A program made the translations under genes and the position numbers. Positions 1-5,727 of a DNA stretch of 10,281 nt are shown piece by piece. This DNA comes from an uncultured Robinsoniella sp. (GTDB lineage: Bacteria > Bacillota > Clostridia > Lachnospirales > Lachnospiraceae), in the NCBI GenBank assembly GCA_900539655.1, contig UQCR01000169.1, forward strand, positions 1-10,281, written 5' to 3'. Below the pieces are notes generated by a model. The model saw only the letters and a list, made by a program, of their open reading frames with translations, ran no database searches and was not told the DNA's origin. How positions within the stretch are numbered: the first letter of the stretch is position 1; each line of letters starts with the position of its first letter.

Positions 1-1
1 A

Positions 2-175
2 ATATTTACTTTTCAAAGTACTATGCCAGAGTTTTGCTGGCATGATCACTCAAGATTCCGAGAGATCATTTATATTTTTCAGGAATATTATGAAAAGCAA
101 AAGAGCGCAAATCCAGACAGAAGCCTGGACTTACACTCTCATTGCTCAACTCGCTTACAGTATATCATTTTATAA
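2..175 (+). CDS. Possible C-terminal end of an unidentified protein, cut by the left window edge
   Basis: Frame 2 is open for 57 codons from the window edge to a TAA at 173-175, with no start needed inside the window. The translation is mixed and fairly charged, with a stretch around residues 19-35 that looks helical (REIIYIFQEYYEKQKSA), and it includes His, Cys and Trp codons that are uncommon in random AT-rich frames. I do not recognise a family. If real, it would be the gene upstream of the polymerase cassette on the same strand. An open run of this length can arise by chance in one of six frames, so this is only a candidate. Confidence 0.3.
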   Translation: MFTFQSTMPEFCWHDHSRFREIIYIFQEYYEKQKSANPDRSLDLHSHCSTRLQYIIL

Positions 176-220
176 ATGAAAATAATGTGACATAACAGAG
201 AAATAAATGTGAATTCTTCG

Positions 221-226
221 TATAAT
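221..226 (+). promoter_or_regulatory. Candidate -10 element for the polymerase cassette
   Basis: A perfect TATAAT lies 65 bases before the polymerase ATG. No good -35 hexamer sits 16-18 bases upstream, and no GAAC-N4-GTTC type LexA box of the Gram-positive kind is visible in 176-290. An imperfect inverted repeat (CCTGC at 231-235 with GCAGG at 267-271, plus TTCTAA/TTAAGAA) falls in what would be the leader. SOS control is expected from the gene content but is not shown by the sequence. Confidence 0.35.
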
Positions 227-290
227 TACCCCTGCCTTCTAACCATAATAAGATTATTAAGAATTAGCAGGCAAACGGGAGGTGCACCCT

Positions 291-1532
291 ATGGATCATG
301 TAATACTACACTCAGATATGAATAATTTTTATGCTTCCGTAGAGTGCCTGTATAATCCCGCTCTCAGAGGAAAGCCTATGGCTGTGGCAGGGGATCCGGG
401 AGAACGCCACGGGATTGTTCTGGCTAAAAGCAATGAAGCAAAAAAATTCGGCATCAAAACAGGTGATCCCCTTTGGATGGCAAGGCAGAAATGCCCCGAT
501 ATCCTGTTTACACCGCCCCATTACGACCGCTATATTGAGTTTTCACAGATGGCACATGAAATATACCAGGATTATACGGATCGTGTGGAATCCTTTGGTC
601 TGGATGAATGCTGGCTGGATGTAACCGGCACCTCTGCCCTGTTTGGTGACGGCAAAAAAATTGCTGATCATATCCGTGAACGAGTTAAATTCGAATTAGG
701 TATTACGGCAAGTGTCGGTGTATCTTATAATAAAATATTCGCAAAGCTTGGAAGTGATCTGAAAAAGCCAGATGCAACTACTGTCATCGGACATGATTTT
801 AAAGAAAAAATCTGGCATCTGCCAGTTGATTCGCTACTATATGTTGGGCGGGCAACTTATCAGAAATTACTGAAATGCGGTATCCGGACTATTGGTGAAC
901 TTGCTCAGGCAGATGTGCATTACCTGGAACAGCTTCTGGGAAAAAACGGTATTATGCTCTGGTATTTCGCAAATGGCCATGATACATCCGCAGTTGCACA
1001 CATCAGTTCCCGCCGCATTATTAAAACAATTGGTAACAGTACAACTGCTCCACGGGATCTCACTTCCGATGATGAAATAAAGATTACCCTAATGATTCTT
1101 GCCGAAAGTGTAGCGGAGCGAATGCGGTCAGAGCACTTTTATTGCCGGACAGTGCAGATAAGCATTCGGGACAATACTTTATATGCTTACGAAAGGCAGG
1201 GACGGCTTCATTCTCCTACCTGTACCGCACAGGAAATATATGATAAAGCCTACGAATTATATTGTAAAAACAAACCTTCAAATCCGGTACGAAGCCTGGG
1301 GGTGAGGGCCTGTAATCTTATGCTTCTGGAATTCCAGCAGTTGTCCTTTCTGGATGAAGCAGTAAAAAGGCAGAAACAGGAAGACTTGGAACGCTCTATA
1401 GATTCGATCAGGAAACGGTTTGGCCACTTTGCCATACAAAGAGGAATCATGTTAACAGACCCGGTTTTATCCAACCTGGATCCTGTGGCAGAACATACCA
1501 TATACCCGGAATCATTCCTAAAAAGTAAGTAA
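291..1532 (+). CDS. Y-family translesion DNA polymerase (DinB/UvrX-type)
   Basis: This 413-residue protein copies damaged DNA at stalled forks. The N-terminal DMNNFYASVE motif (residues 9-18) carries catalytic Asp9 and the probable steric gate Tyr14; the second catalytic pair is Asp105-Glu106 in SFGLDECWLD. ASVGVSYNK (140-148) and AKLGSDLKKPDA (151-162) are typical palm/fingers blocks, followed by the thumb and little finger. QLSFLD at 350-355 resembles a beta-clamp binding peptide, and a basic tail follows it. The open frame can begin at a GTG at 282, but that codon is part of the GGGAGG ribosome site (277-282), so ATG 291 with 8-base spacing is chosen. It leads a cassette with the two following genes. 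It may be closer to the UvrX/YqjW-type Firmicute polymerases than to E. coli DinB, so no symbol is given. Confidence 0.93.
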   Translation: MDHVILHSDMNNFYASVECLYNPALRGKPMAVAGDPGERHGIVLAKSNEAKKFGIKTGDPLWMARQKCPDILFTPPHYDRYIEFSQMAHEIYQDYTDRVESFGLDECWLDVTGTSALFGDGKKIADHIRERVKFELGITASVGVSYNKIFAKLGSDLKKPDATTVIGHDFKEKIWHLPVDSLLYVGRATYQKLLKCGIRTIGELAQADVHYLEQLLGKNGIMLWYFANGHDTSAVAHISSRRIIKTIGNSTTAPRDLTSDDEIKITLMILAESVAERMRSEHFYCRTVQISIRDNTLYAYERQGRLHSPTCTAQEIYDKAYELYCKNKPSNPVRSLGVRACNLMLLEFQQLSFLDEAVKRQKQEDLERSIDSIRKRFGHFAIQRGIMLTDPVLSNLDPVAEHTIYPESFLKSK

Positions 1533-1545
1533 ATGAGGTTAACCT

Positions 1546-1785
1546 ATGACACGGAAAATATTTGTAGAAGTAACTGCCCGATTTGGAACAGATGGTACGA
1601 TTACACCGCTGAATATCCTGTGGGAAGATGGGCATATATATACCATCGATAAAATCATTGATATCCGGCGTGCTGCTTCACTAAAAGCCGGAGGCCAGGG
1701 AATGCGGTACACCGTATCCATTGGTAGCCGCAATGCCTACCTGTTTTACGAAAATCCAAATTGGTTTGTGGAGGGAAAATTTTAA
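1546..1785 (+). CDS. Small DUF6504-like protein of the translesion polymerase cassette
   Basis: A 79-residue protein, start ATG 1546 with ATGAGG (1533-1538) as ribosome site, 13 bases after the polymerase stop and overlapping the next ATG by one base (TAATG at 1783-1787). Its pattern is a Pro-x-x-hydrophobic-x-Trp-x-x-Gly/His-x-x-Tyr-x-hydrophobic block (residues 21-35), then an Asp-x-Arg (39-41), then YTVSIG and LFYENPNWFVEG near the end. That order of Trp/Tyr strands, Asp-Arg and a final aromatic strand resembles the DUF6504 proteins encoded beside ImuB-type polymerases in Actinobacteria. The likeness is from memory of the pattern, not a search. No enzyme motif, signal peptide or membrane helix is visible. 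Its position argues for a role tied to the polymerase, perhaps as an accessory or DNA-binding subunit; the function is unknown. Confidence 0.8.
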   Translation: MTRKIFVEVTARFGTDGTITPLNILWEDGHIYTIDKIIDIRRAASLKAGGQGMRYTVSIGSRNAYLFYENPNWFVEGKF

Positions 1786-2381
1786 TGTGTGGAAGATATA
1801 GCTTATTTACAGAAGAGGACAATCAGGAGATTATGAGAATTGTGCGGAATATCACTGCAAAGTACCCGGAAAATAATATGAAACGGGGAGAAATATTTCC
1901 TACAAATACCGTACCTGTGTTGAAAGGGGAAAACAGCCAGATCGCTGCTGACCTCTCCATCTGGGGATTTCCCAACTTCAGAACAAAGGGCGTCATTATT
2001 AATGCCCGTTCTGAGACAGCTGACGAAAAAAGAACTTTCCGTGAAAGTCTCCATTCCAGAAGATGTGTAATTCCAAGCACCGGTTTTTATGAATGGTCTC
2101 AGGATGGAAACAAAACAAAATACCGTTTTACACTGCCTGGTCAGAATACACTATATATGGCTGGCATCTTCAATGAATTTAAAGGGGAGAAACGTTTTGT
2201 CATTTTGACTACAGAAGCAAATAATTCCATGGCGGATATTCATAACCGCATGCCTGTAATTCTCCCCAGGGATAAGATAGAGGACTGGATTTTAACGGAA
2301 GAATTTGCCGTTCCCTATCTGCATGCAGTTATGCCGCCATTAGACAGGGCCCCGGAAGAAAGTGCCGTTGCCGGAAAATAA
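1785..2381 (+). CDS. SRAP/YedK (HMCES-type) abasic-site crosslinking protein
   Basis: A 198-residue SOS response-associated peptidase family protein. SRAP proteins form a thiazolidine crosslink between their N-terminal cysteine and abasic sites in single-stranded DNA, shielding them at forks. The diagnostic residues are all here: MCGRYSLF puts Cys at position 2, INARSET gives Asn73, TGFYEW gives Glu103, and IHNRMPVIL gives His153. The open frame extends upstream to 1761, but only ATG 1785 exposes Cys2 after methionine removal, and it has GGAGGG at 1770-1775 with 9-base spacing. It overlaps the preceding stop by one base, so translation is probably coupled. Pairing with a translesion polymerase fits a shared role at damaged replication forks. 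Length is slightly below the E. coli protein. Confidence 0.95.
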   Translation: MCGRYSLFTEEDNQEIMRIVRNITAKYPENNMKRGEIFPTNTVPVLKGENSQIAADLSIWGFPNFRTKGVIINARSETADEKRTFRESLHSRRCVIPSTGFYEWSQDGNKTKYRFTLPGQNTLYMAGIFNEFKGEKRFVILTTEANNSMADIHNRMPVILPRDKIEDWILTEEFAVPYLHAVMPPLDRAPEESAVAGK

Positions 2382-2401
2382 AGGGTAATCTAAAACCCTT
2401 T
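2380..2401. terminator. Weak hairpin between convergent genes
   Basis: AAAGGGT (2380-2386) and ACCCTTT (2395-2401) form a 7-bp stem with an 8-base loop directly at the SRAP stop codon. Neither side has a clean T-run: GCCGTAGTTTTT follows on the plus strand and ATTTTCC on the minus strand. It could be a weak terminator for the cassette, or chance. Confidence 0.25.
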
Positions 2402-2569
2402 GCCGTAGTTTTTAGTGATTTCCATCGTTCCATGATGCACTTCCATAACCTGACGCACAATCAATAAACCCAGTCCGTAACGCTGGGTTCTCAGATTGCT
2501 GTCACAGAGCATATAATGAGGGGGTTTTGCCAGATATTCATAAAAACCTATCAAATATGATAGAGGATT
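2390..2569 (-). pseudogene. Remnant of a sensor histidine kinase (C-terminal ATPase end)
   Basis: The minus strand between the SRAP and VanZ genes reads without a stop from 2569 to a TAG at 2390-2392, about 59 codons. It contains FYEYLAKPPHYMLCDSN followed by LRTQRYGLGLLIVRQVMEV, HHGTMEI and GKGF. The GLGLLIV block with a following HHG is the G2 box and last helix of a HATPase_c domain, so this is the end of a two-component kinase. There is no H-box, no N-box and no plausible start. The frame continues past the TAG as ITLYFP, which looks like the usual final strand, so the TAG may be a disabling mutation. The 5' side ends within the tail of the VanZ gene, suggesting a deletion junction there. 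No partner response regulator is nearby. Confidence 0.7.
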
Positions 2570-3177
2570 TTAACTAACCCAAACTCACTAAATAACAAAA
2601 ATCTGCCTGCAAACATAACACCAATATAGAGAACAGGCTCGAATCTGAAATAATTTTTGTACTTGGGGCTCCATTTTGTAATTTTATTAAAAAGGATATA
2701 TAGTAGATATCCAATGACTGCCCCCATAGTATTCATAATCAGATCATCCACATCCGTCCGCCTGTGGTTACACAACTGGCTGATCTCTATCAGCATGGAA
2801 AAACAAACTCCGAACAACAACATATAAGTAAATCTTCCTGACTTTGGCCAAATGACCGGCAGAAGAAACCCAAGTGGTACGAACAACAGAATATTGAGCA
2901 GATACCCCGTCAAATCTATGTCCCTAGAAAATGGCAGCAAGTTAACCTCACCAGACCGCACTTCTATTCCGTACATCTTTAAGTCAAACAGCGTCCCTGC
3001 TCCCGTCAGGTAAAAGACGGCAAAGATATAGCAGATAAATAATAGTACCATTACATAATAGCTTTTCGTTTCGGCGATGTCTTTTTGCTTACATCCCTTG
3101 TATCTTATTATGCAAAGGATCAAAATAGGGGCAAAAACTGATAGAAATTCATAGAGCTGCAGTAAAATCGCATTCAT
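2551..3177 (-). CDS. VanZ-family membrane protein
   Basis: A 208-residue integral membrane protein. Likely helices lie near residues 5-24, 40-58, 92-111, 118-135, 144-164 and 181-198. Conserved VanZ features are NLLPF (79-83), NILLFVPLGFLLP (95-107), an Ser-x-x-x-Glu-x-x-Gln helix (SMLIEISQL, 127-135) and the loop RRTDVDDLIMNTMGAVIGY (139-157). VanZ itself raises teicoplanin resistance when expressed with or without the other van genes, but most homologues are chromosomal with unproven cell-envelope roles. The start ATG 3177 has GAAAGGAG at 3187-3194 with good spacing. There is no vanHAX cluster here, so glycopeptide resistance should not be inferred. The stop lies just inside the 5' edge of the kinase remnant, so the C-terminus may have been shaped by that rearrangement. 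Confidence 0.9.
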   Translation of the reverse strand: MNAILLQLYEFLSVFAPILILCIIRYKGCKQKDIAETKSYYVMVLLFICYIFAVFYLTGAGTLFDLKMYGIEVRSGEVNLLPFSRDIDLTGYLLNILLFVPLGFLLPVIWPKSGRFTYMLLFGVCFSMLIEISQLCNHRRTDVDDLIMNTMGAVIGYLLYILFNKITKWSPKYKNYFRFEPVLYIGVMFAGRFLLFSEFGLVKILYHI

Positions 3178-3350
3178 TTATTCGGTCTCCTTTCTTTTTA
3201 GTTGAGTCTGGTAAACATTTTAGTGAACGGTTCCAAAGACGTGACTAATATAATTATATTAACTTATAAAACTTAAACTATGATTTATTAAATCTTAATT
3301 AACCTTATTTTTATGGAGATATAAAAAGAATATTTCAAAGGTATAAAAAT
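3178..3350. other. AT-rich intergenic region upstream of the VanZ gene
   Basis: Apart from the VanZ ribosome site, this stretch holds a perfect 14-bp palindrome AATATAATTATATT (3247-3260). It contains a TATAAT on the minus strand (3253-3258) that may be the VanZ -10 element. No convincing -35 hexamer is present at the right distance. I see no gene in 3178-3466; the other structure there is the terminator at 3351-3381. Confidence 0.4.
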
Positions 3351-3381
3351 AAGAGGTATAATTTTCACGATTATACCTCTT
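3345..3381 (-). terminator. Intrinsic terminator of the EFR1/nitroreductase operon
   Basis: A perfect 12-bp inverted repeat, AAGAGGTATAAT (3351-3362) with ATTATACCTCTT (3370-3381), loop of 7 bases. Read on the minus strand the stem is followed by ATTTTTATAC. It lies 85 bases after the nitroreductase stop. The stem is AT-rich, so efficiency may be moderate. Confidence 0.7.
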
Positions 3382-3466
3382 GATCCGTTTACTATTTGAG
3401 CAAAACCTTGTGAAATTATCATTTAAATCAGCTAAGGCTATTCCTTATTTATTAATTCTAAATAAC

Positions 3467-4243
3467 CTACAAAAACCGTACCTTTGCAGCTTCTTTCTGT
3501 ACAGTCCGATGATATCTCACATCCGGATATCCCAAAACCAGAGTTTCCACAACTTTGTTTTTCCGATTTAAATTCAGTGACCTGCGCAAAGAGAGAGACA
3601 TATTTGCAGCCATAGTGAAAAAGCCGCTGTATAGCACACCCAATCCGTTTGCTTCTGCCATAAGCGCCATGTTGGAAGCAGCAAGAGCTCCGCTTATTTT
3701 ATCCCCGGACACAATCATAATAACAGCCGGCGCTTCATGAAAGAAAAAGTGGTCATCTATCTCTTTATTCTTAGCCATAGAACTCACCAGCCGCGCTAAG
3801 GGCAGCAGTCTCTTAAATAATTTGACCGCCATTTTTTCATAACGCTCTATGTTGTCCTTTAACACGATATAAGAAACATCCTGTGCATTCTTTGCGCTTG
3901 GTGTCAATCGTCCGGCCTCAATAATCCGGGAAATCACCTCCGGTGGTAATGGCCGCTTTTTAAACTGTCTTATGCTCCTTCTGGTTCTGAGAGCATCCAT
4001 TAATTGCTGCGGTTCTAATATTACCGCCTTATTAATTTCCACAGCCGGTTCTTCAAAACCCGTCATGGAGACAGCGGCTTTGGGACAGACAGCAACACAA
4101 TGCCCACACTTGATACACACCTGTGACTTGATTACCGCTTTTTTATCTGTTATTGAAATATTATCAGCAGGACAATCCTTCCGGCACATTCCGCATCCGA
4201 TGCACTTTGCAAGATCCACCTGTATCCTGTGCTCTTTCATCAT
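3467..4243 (-). CDS. Ferredoxin-nitroreductase fusion protein
   Basis: 258 residues. The N-terminal part is a 2[4Fe-4S] ferredoxin domain with Cys14, 17, 20, 24 and Cys43, 46, 49, 53. From about residue 80 onward is a nitroreductase-family FMN domain with LRTRRSIRQFKKRPLP (85-100), GRLTPSAKNAQ (111-121), LGVLYSGFF (201-209) and LGYPDVRYHRT (237-247). The build implies electron flow from low-potential iron-sulfur clusters to FMN, reducing a quinone, nitro compound or other small electrophile; the natural substrate is unknown. The protein is cytoplasmic, with no signal peptide. Two adjacent ATGs (4243 and 4240) follow AAAGGAAG; the second has better spacing, so the protein may be one residue shorter. 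It lies 55 bases downstream of the EFR1 gene, probably in one transcript under the TetR-controlled promoter. Confidence 0.9.
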   Translation of the reverse strand: MMKEHRIQVDLAKCIGCGMCRKDCPADNISITDKKAVIKSQVCIKCGHCVAVCPKAAVSMTGFEEPAVEINKAVILEPQQLMDALRTRRSIRQFKKRPLPPEVISRIIEAGRLTPSAKNAQDVSYIVLKDNIERYEKMAVKLFKRLLPLARLVSSMAKNKEIDDHFFFHEAPAVIMIVSGDKISGALAASNMALMAEANGLGVLYSGFFTMAANMSLSLRRSLNLNRKNKVVETLVLGYPDVRYHRTVQKEAAKVRFL

Positions 4244-4298
4244 ATACTTCCTTTCGCTTATATATTCAAATTCAAATTGTTACAAATGATTACTAAAA

Positions 4299-5048
4299 TT
4301 ATTCTTCCATTATATAATGCCGGTGCCGTCCTTTTGAAGACTTCTTATATTCAATTGCCTCTGTCGGACATCCTGCTATACACGCCATGCAATGCGTACA
4401 ATTTCCTTTCCACAGTGGCTTACCGTTCACCATAACGATATCGTTTAAAGGACACCTCCCGGCACATTTTCCACAGGAAATACATTTACCGGATGCAGTG
4501 AATCCCCTGTCACGCACGAGAAGCGGATAATACATTCCATTAATCGGTCCGCTTAATACTTTATCCCGAAACGATATTTCAGGCTCCCGGAATTTCTCCC
4601 CTTTTTGAATCTGTATGGCAAGTTTAGAAATTGCCGGTTTCGCAGCCTCAACAATATTTTTACACTCCTGCTCACCTGGTGTTTGAAACATTGCCACATA
4701 ATTCTCAGGCATAGGGATGGACGCAATTCCATTGAACTGCATCTTTTTTTCTTTACAGATTTTCTTTACATAAGCAACAGCATTCCCACTGCTTCCATCG
4801 CAGGTGAGCACAAAATAAGCGTTTACATTGCCCGTAAAATCCGTTTTGCGAATCCATTCTTCTACTACCTTTGGCATACGCCAGGCATAAGTTGGCGTTA
4901 CAAACACAAGCGGCAGTCTTGATTTGAACGTATTCAGTTTGCCCTTTTTTAGACAGCTGTTAATAGAAATCAGCTCATCACCGGTATTTTCCGCAATGAT
5001 TTTAGCCGCTAATTGGCTGTTTCCTGTCCCGCTAAAATAAAAAATCAT
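4299..5048 (-). CDS. EFR1-type flavodoxin-ferredoxin protein
   Basis: 249 residues. The N-terminus is a flavodoxin fold whose phosphate loop SGTGNS (6-11) binds FMN, with TPTYAWRMP (51-59) as the next loop. The C-terminus has two [4Fe-4S] sets: Cys189, 192, 195, 199 and Cys217, 220, 223, 227. This matches the EFR1 (flavodoxin plus ferredoxin) family common in anaerobic Firmicutes, an intramolecular electron relay whose partners are mostly unknown. The open frame runs upstream to 5075, but ATG 5048 gives the classic MIFYFSGTGNS start and follows GAGGAGGAG (5051-5059), so it is preferred. It is the first gene of the operon. It could donate electrons to the nitroreductase fusion encoded next, which is inference from adjacency. 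Confidence 0.92.
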   Translation of the reverse strand: MIFYFSGTGNSQLAAKIIAENTGDELISINSCLKKGKLNTFKSRLPLVFVTPTYAWRMPKVVEEWIRKTDFTGNVNAYFVLTCDGSSGNAVAYVKKICKEKKMQFNGIASIPMPENYVAMFQTPGEQECKNIVEAAKPAISKLAIQIQKGEKFREPEISFRDKVLSGPINGMYYPLLVRDRGFTASGKCISCGKCAGRCPLNDIVMVNGKPLWKGNCTHCMACIAGCPTEAIEYKKSSKGRHRHYIMEE

Positions 5049-5060
5049 ATTCTCCTCCTC

Positions 5061-5089
5061 TTGACATCTATGCATACTTCAAATATGAT
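5061..5089 (+). promoter_or_regulatory. Promoter of the TetR gene
   Basis: TTGACA (5061-5066), a 17-base spacer and TATGAT (5084-5089) make a near-consensus sigma-A promoter. Transcription would start near 5096, about 60 bases before the TetR start. The -10 box lies inside the palindrome at 5081-5107. Confidence 0.85.
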
Positions 5090-5107
5090 ATAGATTGTAT
5101 CACATTT
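5081..5107. promoter_or_regulatory. Putative TetR operator
   Basis: A 27-bp imperfect palindrome, AAATATGATA then 7 bases then TATCACATTT; 9 of 10 arm positions pair around centre 5094. It covers the -10 boxes of both divergent promoters. A further inverted copy of TTGTATCA (5095-5102) occurs as TGATACAA at 5132-5139 and may be a secondary half-site. Size, symmetry and position fit a TetR-family operator. Confidence 0.7.
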
Positions 5108-5121
5108 ATCATTCCTGTCAA
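5094..5121 (-). promoter_or_regulatory. Promoter of the EFR1/nitroreductase operon
   Basis: On the minus strand, TTGACA (5116-5121), a 16-base spacer and TACAAT (5094-5099), with transcription starting near 5087. It faces the TetR promoter, so the two polymerase footprints overlap and a protein on the shared palindrome would block both. Confidence 0.8.
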
Positions 5122-5157
5122 CTATTCAACCTGATACAAATTAAGGAGAAATGTTTC

Positions 5158-5682
5158 ATGGACAAAAGAAAAATAGCAAATCAATTAGTAAAAGACCGGC
5201 TTCTGTCTGCCTTGGTTGTCCTTATGCAATACAAAGACTGGTCTAAAATCACTGTTACCGAATTAATTAATGATTCAGGAGTTGCCCGTGCATCCTTTTA
5301 CCGTAATTTTACTTCCATTGAGGAACTTGTTGAGTATGGCCTTCAGCAAATGACGTTAAGTTACCATGCGGGAAGCCCATCCCCTGTGGAGGATTTTCAC
5401 AGCTGGGAACTGATGCGGTACAAGTTCCGGTTTTATGGAGAACATGCGTCACTTATACTTGCATTTCACAGGGCAAAATCCTCTATTTCCCTACTTGATA
5501 TAGTCACCGACTGTGTGATCGATGCACACGGAGATATGCCCGCAAGTTCCATTTCGAAATATGAACTTTATTATCATGCAGGAGCATTTTATAACATGGT
5601 ACTTTACTGGCTGGAGGGTGGAGCGAAGGAAACGCCGGAAGCGATGGCAGATGAATTTTTACGGATTACGAACCATGGCTGA
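5158..5682 (+). CDS. TetR/AcrR-family transcriptional regulator
   Basis: 174 residues. The N-terminal DNA-binding domain has its helix-turn-helix at about residues 31-53 (ITVTELINDSGVARASFYRN then FTS), typical of TetR regulators, followed by SIEELVEYGL. The rest is a helical ligand-binding and dimerisation domain that I cannot tie to a ligand. The open frame starts at 5095, but the preferred ATG 5158 follows AAGGAGAA (5143-5150) with 7-base spacing, and the upstream part would overlap the promoter and operator. It is divergent from the EFR1/nitroreductase operon, so it probably represses that operon and itself, released by a reactive small molecule or redox cue. The C-terminal domain lacks any enzyme motif. 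Confidence 0.92.
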   Translation: MDKRKIANQLVKDRLLSALVVLMQYKDWSKITVTELINDSGVARASFYRNFTSIEELVEYGLQQMTLSYHAGSPSPVEDFHSWELMRYKFRFYGEHASLILAFHRAKSSISLLDIVTDCVIDAHGDMPASSISKYELYYHAGAFYNMVLYWLEGGAKETPEAMADEFLRITNHG

Positions 5683-5694
5683 GGTGATAACCGC

Positions 5695-5727
5695 AAAAAA
5701 CAGCCAGCACAACCTTCTGCGCTGGCT
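5695..5727 (-). terminator. Strong intrinsic terminator of the kinase/LytTR/histidine kinase operon
   Basis: On the minus strand AGCCAGCGCA pairs with TGTGCTGGCT over 10 bp (one G-U), with a 6-base loop (5712-5717), followed by GTTTTTT (5701-5695). The stem overlaps the histidine kinase stop codon. In the plus direction the stem could weakly stop TetR transcripts, but only ATTT follows it. Confidence 0.88.

Noticed and set aside
23..43. ATGCCAG-N7-CTGGCAT inverted repeat, sharing ATGCCAG/CTGGCAT with the palindrome at 8359-8404
   Set aside because: The arms are in the opposite order, the stem is only 7 bp, and it falls within the possible edge coding frame; likely coincidence.
109..132. Small hairpin AAATCCAG/CTGGACTT as a minus-strand terminator
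   Set aside because: It has a G-U pair, no continuous T-run (GCGCTCTTTTGC follows) and no minus-strand gene ends here.
176..290. LexA/DinR box before the polymerase cassette
   Set aside because: No GAAC-N4-GTTC type sequence could be found by eye; SOS control is expected only from gene content.
3972..4289. Plus-strand open frame opposite the ferredoxin domain
   Set aside because: It is the shadow of the cysteine-rich ferredoxin coding sequence on the other strand, whose motifs are unambiguous.
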